Origin: Paraburkholderia sp. BL10I2N1
GTDB taxonomy: Bacteria > Pseudomonadota > Gammaproteobacteria > Burkholderiales > Burkholderiaceae
Assembly (NCBI RefSeq): GCF_004361815.1
Contig: NZ_SNWA01000001.1
Span: 4,030,001 to 4,094,000, forward strand
Length of the DNA stretch: 64,000 nucleotides
Direction: 5' to 3'
The notes under the pieces were generated by a model. It made no database searches and was not told the origin of the DNA. It saw only the letters and a list, made by a program, of their open reading frames with translations. Position numbers and translations under genes: made by a program. Below, piece after piece: positions 28,401 to 36,363 of this stretch (the first letter of the stretch is position 1; every line of letters starts with the position of its first letter).

Positions 28401-31400
28401 AGAAGCGCTTCTGGAGATTGCTGGACATCGTTGGTCACCTCGCGCATGAATGCGGAAGATTCGGGCGCGTATCGTTCGAGAATTGCACGGCCGCGGGGGT
28501 CAGTGTACATCGAACCGAGCTGCGCAAACAGCTCCGCCTGCGCATCCTGGCGGTCAAGGTCAGGGTGTTGTCCGCGATTGAGCGGGTAGTCGAAGTACTG
28601 CTCGAATGCACCGTCCGTGGGGTCGTTGGACCAGAGGTCATGCAGCTCGCGCGCGACGCTGCCTTCCGGCGCCCAGTCATCGGCGAACTCTTCAAGCCGC
28701 ATCTCCGGCTGCACCGAATACACCCCGCCATGCAGGGCGTTGTCGATGCCGTGCCAGAGCTCATGGGTGATCGCGTGCTGCACCAGCGCGGGGCTGCCAT
28801 GCTGGAGCACCGAGGCGTTGAGCGTGATCTTGACCGTGCCGTCGCGGTTCAGGGTGATCTCACCGCCCACCCCATCGGGCAGACGGCTGACCGACCAGTG
28901 GTCCACCGAGTCCACCGCGTGGGGGATACCCAGGTGGCGCAGGTTCGCCGTGACGGTCGACACGTTACCATAGCGCGCTTCCACCCCGCGGAACTCGGCG
29001 CTGCGCGACTGGTACGCATCGGGGTAGTCGTTGGAGTCGAGCCGGTTGACGATCTGTGCCTTGTCGGCGAGCGTGCCGTTGCCGTTCCCGACGAACTCAT
29101 CCCAGTCACTGCGCAGCGACTCAGGCAGGTCGTCATAGGCAACGTTGCTCGGCACGGTGGCCTCGTGTGCCTCCCACGCCTCACGGCCCCGGTCCTCGGA
29201 GGTCTTCCAGGCGTCGGGGTTCTGCTTCGCCTGCGCTTCGAGCTCGGCGACTTTCGTCCTGGCCTTGAGCCACTTGTCCCTGTCGACGCGCGAGCCGTCG
29301 CCATTGGCGACTAACGCGTCCCAGTCGTTGCGCAGGGCTTTCGGCAGGTCGTCATAGGCGACGTTGTCCGCCGAGGTGGCTCCGTGCGCATCCCACGCCT
29401 CACGGCCACCGTTCTCGGAGGCGTTCCCGGCGCCGGGGTTCTTGCCCGCCGGTGCCTCGATCGCAGCGAGTTTCTTCTGGGCCTTGAGCCACTGGTCGGT
29501 CAGGTCGCCCGTGTCCTTCCACTTCGACTGCGAGCCACCGGCCGACTTGACGACACCCATGCTCTGGGTGACGCCACGGTCCTCATCGCCATGCAGCTCG
29601 TTGCCCTCGACGCGCATCTCGTCCGCCGAAGCGGGCGTGGCGTCTTCGGCCTTCGCCGCGTGCTCGTTCTCGTCGTAGGCCGTCTCCCCGGTCGGCACAT
29701 CGGCAGGCTCTTCATGCATGAGCTGCATGATGTCTTCCGGCGTGTAGCCGAGCCGGTTGGCTGCCGCGACCACCTTCGGGCCGAGGCTCTTCTCGCCGAC
29801 GATCTGTGTGATGCGCGAGTGATCAAGCCCGTACTTGTCGCCCAGCTCACGGTGCGACATGTCGTTGACGAAGTGATCCTGCAGGATGTTGAAATCCCGC
29901 TCAGCGTTCTTCGTGCCGGCCAGCGCCTCGCGCCACAGCCGGTCACGCGCCTCGTTCTTCTGCGCCGAGTCAGCCGTTGTTGCCGGTGCGGGTTTGACGG
30001 CTGGTGCTTGCGGCGCTGCAGGAGCGGGCTCGGACAGAACCTGTTTCTGGATCTTGACGAAGCCGGGGCTGCGGTCCGGGACCTCGTGGATGTTGGCGAT
30101 ATTGTTGCGATCGAGGTAGCGCAGCAGATCCGCGCCGATACCTCTCCCCCGTGCGTCTTCTGTGACTGCGATGGAGTCGAGCATCCCGCGTTTGATATGG
30201 GCGGCACCGACCACGTTGTCGCCATCCAGTATCTGCACCCGCGTGTTACCCGCCTTCGCTGCATCCACCCGCGCCGTCAGGCCGTTGCCCAGATCCTCGG
30301 TGTGGGTCAGCACGGGGTCAGTGGTGAACTGCTTCGGATCTGCGTTCGCGCGGTCAAACATCTGCGCGCGAAACTCGGCCTGCTTCTGGACAGCAGTCTT
30401 CCCCCCGAGGGTGTCCTTTACGTTATCCGCAAAGTTCGAGAACAGCTTCCCTACCGGCGTACCCTTCGGTTGCGTCCTGCCTACGGTACGCCCTGCACCC
30501 GGCGCCTGACCCGCAAATGTGTTGTTCTTCTGCGCCTGCGCGAGCGCATCCGTTACTTCCTGGGCTTCGGTCCCGCCAGCTGCATGTCCGCCACCAGGTA
30601 CAGCGGCATCCCCAGCCGGGCTGCTATCCGCTGCTCCCGCGCCTCGTACGCTGCTGTCTCGTGCGGCTCCTGCTTGCTCGTCAAGCGGTTGTCGCAGCTC
30701 ACCTGCTGGTCGAACTGGTACGGGTCCCACGCCTGCGGGTCGTCCAGCAACGTCCCCGGCAGCGGCTTGCTGTTGCTGTCCATTTCCACCTCTCCGTTTC
30801 AGTTGGATGAAACCGCCCGTCTTCTGGACAGGCGGCGTTACAGGCTGTTCTTGCCCGGCTTGGGCAGATCCTGGCTGTACATCTGCCGGTTGTTGTCCTT
30901 GAAGTTGGGCGACTTCGGCGGCTTGGGCGCTTTCGGCGGGGCTGCTACCTTCGGCGGCGGCGGGGCCTTGAGGGCCTGGGGCGCTGCTATCCTGGGCGCT
31001 GCCGGCACCGCGATTTTCGGGGCCGACACTTTGGGTCCCGCCAGGTTGGGCGTTGCTATCTTGGGCGCCGCTGGCATTGACACCTTCGGTCCCGCTCCGA
31101 TCTTGGCCATTTACATCTCCATGAAGAATCTTGTTGCGCCACGCAGTCAGGATCTGGACCTTGTCCAGCGACGTCTGGGCCTTTGAGTTCGCCAGGCGGT
31201 TGATCGCCATGTCGATCTTCGCCGCCGCCTGTGCGAGCGTCGGCGCTTCGTTGACACCGGTCAGCCTCACCAGCTTGTCGATGTCACTCATCGCCGGGTA
31301 CGGACCCGGTTCGGTGCTGCGCTGGTCGGGCGCGGCGACGCGGTCTTCGCGCCAGGCATCCGAGAGCAGCTGTTCGGCGTCGTGCTGCACCGGAGACTTC

Positions 31401-32902
31401 TGCGCCTCCTTCGTGAGCAGCTTGTCGACGTACCTGTTGTAGTCCGGCGTGGTGCCATGCTCCTGGCCGTCGAACGCGTGCGCGCCGACCACCACCTCGC
31501 CAAGTGCCGGGTGCACCAGGTCTGCGCGCGGGCCGACCTTCGCAAAGAGGCTCTGCAGCAACCCCTCGCGCGCCTGCGCGCTCTGGGCCTGCTGGGCAGC
31601 GGCCTGGGCCTGCGGCTGCTCACGTATATCGAACAGGTTGCCCTGCGTCATCGGCCCCTGTTCAACCTGGGTCTGCGGCTCGTGCAGCGTGAACGGCGTC
31701 TCTTCGCCAAGCGCTGCCTGCACGTCCTGTTCAGTGGTCGCGGGCGGACGGCCGATGCCGAGGTTGCGATCGATCATGTCCTGCACCGGCAGGCCCTGCC
31801 CGGGACGGATGACGGGCACCCCGTTCGACGGCTGGGTGTCGTACAGGTCACCCTGCGGGCCTGCGTCAAGCGCCGTATCGTGGCCGGCGTTGAGTGCGTC
31901 AACATGCCCGCCAACGTTGTACGGGTTGATCGGGAACAGGTCACCCTGCTGCCCCTGCGATGGGTCGAGCGCTTCCTCGACAGGATCCGCCGTAGGCGTC
32001 CGCTCGTTCGCACCGGGGAGCGCCGAGCGCTGGCCGTGGAACATGCCCATGCCGACACCCGCGAGCGCACCGCCGACAAAGCCACCGAGCGCGGACGAAC
32101 CGACACCCTGGCTCCATGGCTTGCCTTCACCGACGTTCTCACCGGCCGTCGAGCCGGCGTTCATCGCCGCACCCTGCACACCCTGATCGACTGCGTTGGC
32201 GGTGGCACGCCCGAGGAAGTCTCCCGCGAAGCGCGTGCCGAGTGCAGTCGCGGCGGGCGTGAGGAACCTGCTGCCGAGCCCCACGGTTGCAGCGGACACG
32301 GTGCCAGCGACACCGGCAGCCTCGTACATGCCCTTCGTGTTGTTCGGGTCCTGGTCGAGCACGTTCTGCCCGGCTTCACCGGCGGACTGCGCGCCGAATA
32401 CGAGCGGTGCGGCGGGGCCAGCGGCCATCCCTACAGCGAGGCCCGGCGCCATCTGCAGCGCGCGACCGGCGAGCGTGCTCGGGTTGCGCAGCATCGCACC
32501 GGCCGTCTGGCCGAATCCATGCGCCTGCTCAACCTGCTGCTCGGCCTGCTGGCGTGCGGCCGAATAGTCACGTGAGAGGTCCGCCTGCTGCTGGGCACCG
32601 TTGAGGTCCTGCGGCAGCGGCATGCCGTGCTGCGCGAGCATCTGGCGATAGTCTTCCATCGCCTGGCTGGACGTGTTGCCCGAGGCTTCGCTGCCGAGAC
32701 CCTTCAGCGCCTGGCCAAGCCCCGAGACGCCCTTGAGCACATCCACGCCGAGATCCGCCACGCGACGGAACGGGCTCTGCCGCGGATGGTCGTCATCGTC
32801 CCCCGCATCGACAGGCTGGAACCCCTGCAGCACGCCACCGGACTGCTGGTCAGACTGGGCAGGGCCGGCGCCTACCGGCTGGAACCCTTCAAGGATCGGC
32901 AC
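25460..32902 (-). CDS. Giant multidomain virion protein (2480 aa)
   Basis: One uninterrupted frame. The N-terminus repeats ILEGFQPVGAG / VLQGFQPVDAG; residues ~150-310 are Gly/Ala-rich and could contact membranes. Residues ~600-785 are low-complexity. Residues ~860-950 resemble a GNAT acetyltransferase (SIAVTEDARGRGIGADLLRY). Residues ~995-1050 resemble an HTH (MSHRELGDKYGLDHSRITQI). Residues ~1130-1280 hold two copies of a NVAYDDLP repeat unit. HELWH at 1380-1384 is a zinc metallopeptidase motif, and PLNRGQHPDLD follows. Another low-complexity linker (~1490-1570) precedes a helical C-terminal ~900 residues. Probably an injected internal virion protein acting in the host cell; the role is inferred. 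Confidence 0.8.
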   Translation of the reverse strand: MPILEGFQPVGAGPAQSDQQSGGVLQGFQPVDAGDDDDHPRQSPFRRVADLGVDVLKGVSGLGQALKGLGSEASGNTSSQAMEDYRQMLAQHGMPLPQDLNGAQQQADLSRDYSAARQQAEQQVEQAHGFGQTAGAMLRNPSTLAGRALQMAPGLAVGMAAGPAAPLVFGAQSAGEAGQNVLDQDPNNTKGMYEAAGVAGTVSAATVGLGSRFLTPAATALGTRFAGDFLGRATANAVDQGVQGAAMNAGSTAGENVGEGKPWSQGVGSSALGGFVGGALAGVGMGMFHGQRSALPGANERTPTADPVEEALDPSQGQQGDLFPINPYNVGGHVDALNAGHDTALDAGPQGDLYDTQPSNGVPVIRPGQGLPVQDMIDRNLGIGRPPATTEQDVQAALGEETPFTLHEPQTQVEQGPMTQGNLFDIREQPQAQAAAQQAQSAQAREGLLQSLFAKVGPRADLVHPALGEVVVGAHAFDGQEHGTTPDYNRYVDKLLTKEAQKSPVQHDAEQLLSDAWREDRVAAPDQRSTEPGPYPAMSDIDKLVRLTGVNEAPTLAQAAAKIDMAINRLANSKAQTSLDKVQILTAWRNKILHGDVNGQDRSGTEGVNASGAQDSNAQPGGTQSVGPENRGAGSAQDSSAPGPQGPAAAEGSSPAESAQAAEVAQLQGQQPADVQPGSAQAGQEQPVTPPVQKTGGFIQLKRRGGNGQQQQAAAGDVAGRPAGVGPVPVRPAGELRQPLDEQAGAARDSSVRGAGAADSSPAGDAAVPGGGHAAGGTEAQEVTDALAQAQKNNTFAGQAPGAGRTVGRTQPKGTPVGKLFSNFADNVKDTLGGKTAVQKQAEFRAQMFDRANADPKQFTTDPVLTHTEDLGNGLTARVDAAKAGNTRVQILDGDNVVGAAHIKRGMLDSIAVTEDARGRGIGADLLRYLDRNNIANIHEVPDRSPGFVKIQKQVLSEPAPAAPQAPAVKPAPATTADSAQKNEARDRLWREALAGTKNAERDFNILQDHFVNDMSHRELGDKYGLDHSRITQIVGEKSLGPKVVAAANRLGYTPEDIMQLMHEEPADVPTGETAYDENEHAAKAEDATPASADEMRVEGNELHGDEDRGVTQSMGVVKSAGGSQSKWKDTGDLTDQWLKAQKKLAAIEAPAGKNPGAGNASENGGREAWDAHGATSADNVAYDDLPKALRNDWDALVANGDGSRVDRDKWLKARTKVAELEAQAKQNPDAWKTSEDRGREAWEAHEATVPSNVAYDDLPESLRSDWDEFVGNGNGTLADKAQIVNRLDSNDYPDAYQSRSAEFRGVEARYGNVSTVTANLRHLGIPHAVDSVDHWSVSRLPDGVGGEITLNRDGTVKITLNASVLQHGSPALVQHAITHELWHGIDNALHGGVYSVQPEMRLEEFADDWAPEGSVARELHDLWSNDPTDGAFEQYFDYPLNRGQHPDLDRQDAQAELFAQLGSMYTDPRGRAILERYAPESSAFMREVTNDVQQSPEALLARSGDGAEQRATGFENRAAGEPAAVRLREGGSGDAATADAAGSPERSLQSRGPDYDHDSVDERRPRAERLISALPEGLASPVQRTYDTLAHAAKRGTQALTFGHDLADWASSRLGMEAPREYMDLHGEQDAYRRTLDNQLGEIGQKASALSLPQRDMASTFLTETTMSQKWGYDPAWKSGVTVDPATKARFNALPASVQEVIKAVNEHGAAQRSQLRAAEEEVRKMMGADAPRVAGAEMPGPYLPLRRHGDYVVEAKSATYKAAEAAEDTPRMDTLRKDPDHYVYTQTRTMGEARALAKELEAKYGAGNAQPMAKDVYFKDSHGASWRQLEQWRAKMRDYFDTGTPQGKEYAAAMDRALTDMYLQSIADTSARAGELKRKNIPGVIAKQGLESFFQNGLRHNQLVSTMLHGAKIADAMKGMADEAKQGGAQRPARTDIVNEFQKRAIAQANNRPSRVMDNLLMFNTAWRLLTSPAHYLQYIAQPVTMAHPILGARHGYGAAWKEMIGAAQDTAKLGKGGNALKLDVSKHVSRVGDERGMLTTLQRQGVLDAGHESEYGKPEVFSSNQLTRAGATAMNKVTMVARGLEGYNRTLSALAAYRLAHADSLNRGGDADAAHAAGTKFARDVVRQAYGDYSAANTPRALMPGNAPGLPVRLMAQFRKFNIIHTSIVARLAHQAFTGASPEERVVGGKALGYMALHYGVLAGAMGIPGAQLLAYAIQKIFSDSDVPEDPESYFRRVIGDKFLADIILHGAPAALGIDLTNRIGAGDILNPLGRANVNGGKTAADDYKSYMLAALGPMLGTTLPNVLTGAGRIMQGDYYHGLEQMVPSGIRDGMKAYGLAADGLTNSRNDTIIKPEDISAFDVALQAAGVTPMKIEDSYRRAAEFHNAQTFFQQHSQQMVNQYAKAYRDGDSATLRDLQGQWKTMQEQMRSNGLKPSPFSTLLRAPMNQGRRENSIVGGVETGRSRGAYIQQQGEQ
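28189..28428 (-). CDS. Nested small gene 3 inside the giant gene
   Basis: A 79-residue frame, +1 relative to the giant gene, starting MSSNLQKRFSLARAMAQNSA with GAGGTGA upstream of the ATG. The C-terminus is Gln/Thr/Pro-rich (AAMQQQQTQPGAQ, PTTTTTPST). The giant protein reads as low-complexity filler exactly here (codons ~1491-1571), suggesting the nested frame is the constrained one. Unknown function. Confidence 0.5.
   Translation of the reverse strand: MSSNLQKRFSLARAMAQNSAPRVSKIAQPANLQPFDFAKAEAAMQQQQTQPGAQSVASSPVDPTTTTTPSTNADPAQNV
30553..30783 (-). CDS. Nested small gene 2 inside the giant gene
   Basis: A 76-residue frame starting MDSNSKPLPGTLLDDPQAWD, with GGAGAGG about 5 bases before the ATG (a GTG two codons earlier is also possible). 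The balanced composition, including FDQQVSC, EAREQRIAARLGMPLYLV and a basic end, is unlike a shadow frame. It lies 54 bases after nested gene 1 in the same frame. The giant protein is low-complexity over these codons. Function unknown. Confidence 0.55.
   Translation of the reverse strand: MDSNSKPLPGTLLDDPQAWDPYQFDQQVSCDNRLTSKQEPHETAAYEAREQRIAARLGMPLYLVADMQLAGPKPRK
30838..31110 (-). CDS. Nested small gene 1 inside the giant gene
   Basis: A 90-residue frame starting MAKIGAGPKVSMPAAPKIAT, with GGAGAT 5 bases before the ATG. It is built from AP-K-I/V repeats (GPKVSAPKIAVPAAPRIAAP), then a Pro/Lys run and a less repetitive end NNRQMYSQDLPKPGKNSL. Extended Pro-Ala-Lys stalks are typical of flexible linkers or virion spikes. 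Function unknown. Confidence 0.5.
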   Translation of the reverse strand: MAKIGAGPKVSMPAAPKIATPNLAGPKVSAPKIAVPAAPRIAAPQALKAPPPPKVAAPPKAPKPPKSPNFKDNNRQMYSQDLPKPGKNSL

Positions 32903-32911
32903 GCGCGCTCC

Positions 32912-34324
32912 TTAATAGTTCGCGTTGTCGTAGAGACCCGGCTGCGTCGGCATGCCCGCAGGCAACGGTGCACCACCCCCGCCCTGCGGGTTATAGCCCG
33001 GCGGCGGCAGCGGCGGCGGGTTGCCCCCTTGCGGTAAGGCCGTCTGACGCTGGGGCGTGAAGGTCGCAAGGGCTTCCTGCTCGCTGCCGTACCACTGGCC
33101 ATCCGAGCCCTGATACCCCGTCTGCCCCTGCGCGTTCTGTGCGGTCGGCACGCCGTTAGGGGTGGTCTTGCCACCGGGCGCACCCATGCCCTGCCCGAGC
33201 TTCGTGACCTTCATCTGGCCGTTCTTGCCCATCTGCACGACGGTGCCGCCGTTCTGGTCCAGATACGTGTTCGGGTTGTTCGGGTCGGCCATCCACTTCG
33301 GGCGGTTGCCCTGGGCCTGCACGCGCGCGGCGGCCGTATTGGCACCGCCATAGGCACGCGCGTAGGCCATGCCGTTGGGCGACGAAACCATCAGGTATTT
33401 CTGCACGAGCGCCTGGCCCTGCGGCGAGGCAAGCTGTTCAGGCGTGAGTGCGTTGAGCTGGTCACGCAGCTGACCGGCGGCCCGGGCGGTGCCGAGGTTG
33501 ACGTCCTCGAGGTTGGTCTGCGCATTAGTGAGGCCCGTGCGCGCCTCCATCTCGCCGGCCTGGGCGCCGTACATCTGGCCGCGCTGCGGAGCAATCAACG
33601 CTTCCGCGTTCGACTGGTTGGCAGCGCCCGTGTTGCGGGCGATCTCGGACGGCGCCATCGAGGCGCGCGTGCCTGAGTCCTGCAGCGCGGCCTGCCCGTG
33701 CAGCATCGACGCATCGGCCGTCTGCATCTGCGGCAGCAGGGTCGGGTCGGCGGCCAGCAGCGAGTTGCGCAGGATGCCGTTCTGCAGCGCGCCGGCCCCC
33801 GCGAGCAGCGTGGGCGCATGCGTGAGGTCGTAGGTCTGCCCGCTCGGCTGGCCATTGGGGTTCATCAGCGCGAGCGAGTTGCCATCGGGCGAGAGCTGAT
33901 ACTTGATGCCCTGCAGGTCGGCCTGCGAGAGCAGGGTCTTGCGCGCCGTGGCGATGTCGCCCGAGCTGACCGCCGAATCCACGCTGTTATAGAAGTCGTG
34001 CGCCGCCTTGCCGGCATCCATGATGCCCTGTGTCTTCGTGTTCGCGAGGTTGAGCCCCGTCGCCTGCGCGCCCTCGCGGCCGTACTGCATCGCCTGCAGC
34101 GGCTGGCCGTGACGGGCCATCGCCGTCTGGACATCCTGGTTATAGGTGGGCGAGTTGGGGTCGAGCTGCGAAAGGTCCTGCTGCAGCCCCACCGTCTGCT
34201 GGTACTGGTTGTTCTGGACGTTGTACTGCAGCTGCCGCAGACGGTTCTGCTGCATCTGGTCGTAGACGTTCATGCCGCTGTTCATCGCGGCACCCGCTGC
34301 AACCCCCCAATCGATGTGGCCCAT
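32912..34324 (-). CDS. Internal virion (DNA-ejection) protein, putative
   Basis: A 470-residue protein, Gln/Asn/Ala-rich and mostly helical, beginning MGHIDWGVAAGAAMNSGMNV. Central coiled-helix stretches (GQMYGAQAGEMEARTGLTNA) precede a Gly/Pro/Gln-rich C-terminal tail (PQGGNPPPLPPPGYNPQGGG). In short-tailed phages, proteins of this composition located between tail and giant virion genes are ejected with DNA. It ends 9 bases before the giant gene. The assignment rests on position and composition. Confidence 0.6.
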   Translation of the reverse strand: MGHIDWGVAAGAAMNSGMNVYDQMQQNRLRQLQYNVQNNQYQQTVGLQQDLSQLDPNSPTYNQDVQTAMARHGQPLQAMQYGREGAQATGLNLANTKTQGIMDAGKAAHDFYNSVDSAVSSGDIATARKTLLSQADLQGIKYQLSPDGNSLALMNPNGQPSGQTYDLTHAPTLLAGAGALQNGILRNSLLAADPTLLPQMQTADASMLHGQAALQDSGTRASMAPSEIARNTGAANQSNAEALIAPQRGQMYGAQAGEMEARTGLTNAQTNLEDVNLGTARAAGQLRDQLNALTPEQLASPQGQALVQKYLMVSSPNGMAYARAYGGANTAAARVQAQGNRPKWMADPNNPNTYLDQNGGTVVQMGKNGQMKVTKLGQGMGAPGGKTTPNGVPTAQNAQGQTGYQGSDGQWYGSEQEALATFTPQRQTALPQGGNPPPLPPPGYNPQGGGGAPLPAGMPTQPGLYDNANY

Positions 34325-34336
34325 ACTCGCCCCTGC

Positions 34337-35698
34337 TTACGTGTAGCCGGCGCCACTGAGGGCGCCAGAAGAAGGATTCGTCCAGCTGTAGCCGCCGAAC
34401 GAGCCGGTATTCAGCGACGACCCCGCGCCCGAGTCACTGCCGAGGCCGGTCGTGAACCCATAGGGGTTGCTGCCTGTGGTGCTGGACCCATAGGGGGTGC
34501 TGCCTGTGGTGCTGGAGCTGCCGCCACCGCTGTGGCTGAACGCACCGAGAATGCCGCCGCCGACCGCGCCGATGGCCGCGCCCCAGGGGCCGAACGCCGA
34601 GCCAATCGATGCACCCGACATCGCCCCGCCGGCAACGTTGCTGAACGTGCTGCTGCCGCCCCCACTGCTGCCGCCCCCACTGCTGCCGCCCCCACTGCTG
34701 CCGCCCGAGCCGCCCGAGCCGCCCAACGACCCCAGCATGCCCATACCGCCGCCGAGCAGCGAGCCAATGCCGGCCGAACTCGCCTGGTTCGCCTGGTTGT
34801 ACGCCTGGTAGCCCTGCAGGTCGCCCTGGTACTGGCCAAGCCCGAGCTGGCCCACGCCCGCCGCGAGGCTACCCGAGGTTGAGTACGCCTGATTGTTAGC
34901 ACTGCTCGCGTTCAGCGCGTTGTTCACGCCAAGCTGTCCGGTGTTGGCGGCCAGGCCGCTCGCGTTCAGCCCGAGTGCGCTCGCGTTCTGGGCGAGCGAC
35001 TGGGAGTTCAGTCCGAGCGACGTGTTCTGTGCGGCGTAGCCGGGAAGCGTCTGGCCAAGCGAAGCGGCCTGGCTCTGCATGTTCCACCCGAGCTGCTGGG
35101 CAGCGACGCGCGCACGCGAGGCCGCGGCGGCCTGGTTGGCGGCCTGGTTGATCTGGTTGGCGTTCCACATGCCCTGGTAGGCACCCGAGGCCGGGTTGAC
35201 GCCGGCCTGCTGCATCTGCATCTGGGTGGCCTGGTTCGCCGCGTTGTAGCTGGCGTTGACGTCGCCCACCGCAAGCTGCGCCTGCTGGTTGTAGTTGCCC
35301 TCGGTGTTGTAGTTGTTCGCCTTGTCGACCATGTTCTGCATCAGCGGCATGTACGTGTTCTGGTACGCGCTGTTGTAGGTGTTGGCCGTGCCATTCAGCG
35401 CCTGCTGCTGGGCGACCATCGCGTTCTGCTGGTTCGCGAGGACCTGCTGCTGCTGCGTGTCGTAGGCTTCCTGCGCCTGCGTGTTGGTGTTCTGCGCCTG
35501 CAGTGCCGACTGGATCTGCGGCATGTACGTGTTGGTGTACCCGCCAATCTGGTTCTGCTGCAGCTGGCCGAGCTGCTTCTCCGCGCCGGTGATCCCCGGA
35601 TTCGGCGACGGCGGGGTGGCGGCACCCGACGAGCCCTTGCCGTGGGGCCTGGCCCAGATACCGTACTTCGCGTTAGCAAGTTCTCGCAGCAGGTTCAT
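34337..35698 (-). CDS. Gln/Asn-rich internal virion protein with glycine zipper
   Basis: A 453-residue protein. Residues 40-240 are a Gln/Asn/Ala-rich helical region (QNQIGGYTNTYMPQIQSALQ, ANQAAAASRARVAAQQLGWN). A Gly/Ser stretch with tandem SSGGG repeats follows, then the glycine-zipper segment SIGSAFGPWGAAIGAVGGGI, capable of membrane insertion, and an STTGSxPYG repeat near the C-terminus. Such zippers occur in phage ejection proteins that make a channel across the envelope. Its start overlaps the stop of the acetyltransferase gene. Confidence 0.6.
   Translation of the reverse strand: MNLLRELANAKYGIWARPHGKGSSGAATPPSPNPGITGAEKQLGQLQQNQIGGYTNTYMPQIQSALQAQNTNTQAQEAYDTQQQQVLANQQNAMVAQQQALNGTANTYNSAYQNTYMPLMQNMVDKANNYNTEGNYNQQAQLAVGDVNASYNAANQATQMQMQQAGVNPASGAYQGMWNANQINQAANQAAAASRARVAAQQLGWNMQSQAASLGQTLPGYAAQNTSLGLNSQSLAQNASALGLNASGLAANTGQLGVNNALNASSANNQAYSTSGSLAAGVGQLGLGQYQGDLQGYQAYNQANQASSAGIGSLLGGGMGMLGSLGGSGGSGGSSGGGSSGGGSSGGGSSTFSNVAGGAMSGASIGSAFGPWGAAIGAVGGGILGAFSHSGGGSSSTTGSTPYGSSTTGSNPYGFTTGLGSDSGAGSSLNTGSFGGYSWTNPSSGALSGAGYT
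34650..34705. repeat. 15-bp tandem repeat (Gly/Ser linker)
   Basis: The unit CTGCTGCCGCCCCCA repeats three times plus a diverged partial unit, encoding SSGGG on the minus strand. Expansion or contraction would alter linker length without changing frame. Confidence 0.8.
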
Positions 35699-36107
35699 CA
35701 GAGATCCATCGGCATTCTTCGCGCAGCATCCCGTACACGATCAGGTCGGAGCCATCCTCCATTCCACGGCGTAGCAGCCCTTCCTGCACAAACCCCACAT
35801 GCTCGTCGAACCTGCGCGCCGCATGGTTGTTCGCGCCGACCAGGCCGGTCACGCGACTACACTTCAACTGCACAAACGGATAGACGAAGAAGCGGAACAT
35901 CGCCTGTTTCGTGGCCCATCGCGCGCCGGGCTCCGCTGCCACATGCATGCAGATGTCGTTGCCCGTGTAGCGGTCATAGACCACCCCAGCGATCAGCTCC
36001 CCGTCGCGCTCCACGCCAATCGCGGTGGTGTCGCCGAACTTCACGCCGATCCGCCTGGCGACCCATGCGGTGACGCGCGCGTCCTCGCCGTAAATGAAAT
36101 CGATCAT
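35673..36107 (-). CDS. GNAT-family acetyltransferase (phage)
   Basis: A 144-residue RimJ/RimL-like N-acetyltransferase. GVERDGELIAGVVYDRYTGN is the central strand pair, TGLVGANNHAARRFDEHVGF with the N-N-x-A-x-R/F-x-E-x-x-G-F acetyl-CoA signature follows, then VQEGLLRRGMEDGSDLIVYG. Phage structural operons often carry one such gene; substrates are unknown. The start sits immediately downstream of a GTTAGCAG intergenic motif on the same strand. Confidence 0.8.
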   Translation of the reverse strand: MIDFIYGEDARVTAWVARRIGVKFGDTTAIGVERDGELIAGVVYDRYTGNDICMHVAAEPGARWATKQAMFRFFVYPFVQLKCSRVTGLVGANNHAARRFDEHVGFVQEGLLRRGMEDGSDLIVYGMLREECRWISDEPAARTC

Positions 36108-36109
36108 AT

Positions 36110-36119
36110 CTGCTAACTT
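36110..36119 (-). promoter_or_regulatory. Dispersed GTTAGCAG motif copy
   Basis: AAGTTAGCAG read leftward, immediately before the acetyltransferase ATG (36107). One of the recurrent intergenic copies described under the dispersed motif finding. Confidence 0.5.
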
Positions 36120-36147
36120 TAAAGCATTAACCTGCTCACGTTAAACA

Positions 36148-36363
36148 CTATGCGCCGGCCGCGTTAATACGTTGGATGATGGTGTTGATCGCCGCGATGA
36201 TCTGCGCCGTGCTCGCGGTCGAGGACAGCTGGGTGAGTACGGGCGAACCCGGGCGCACCCCGGTCATCAGCTCGACGTTCTCCTTCAGCGGCCCGATGAT
36301 GCGGCCGAGCTGCGCATCGAGCGACAGCACACTCGGCACGGCCGGTTTCTTCAGGGCGGTCAT
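36148..36363 (-). CDS. Small virion-associated protein
   Basis: A 71-residue protein, MTALKKPAVPSVLSLDAQLG to IIAAINTIIQRINAAGA, ending in an amphipathic helix. The start overlaps the stop of the tail protein gene (ATGA). Short proteins of this form follow tail genes in podoviruses. No function is assigned. Confidence 0.6.
   Translation of the reverse strand: MTALKKPAVPSVLSLDAQLGRIIGPLKENVELMTGVRPGSPVLTQLSSTASTAQIIAAINTIIQRINAAGA

Noticed and set aside
36148..36363. Possible outer-membrane spanin
   Set aside because: No signal peptide or lipobox Cys; it is a soluble small protein.
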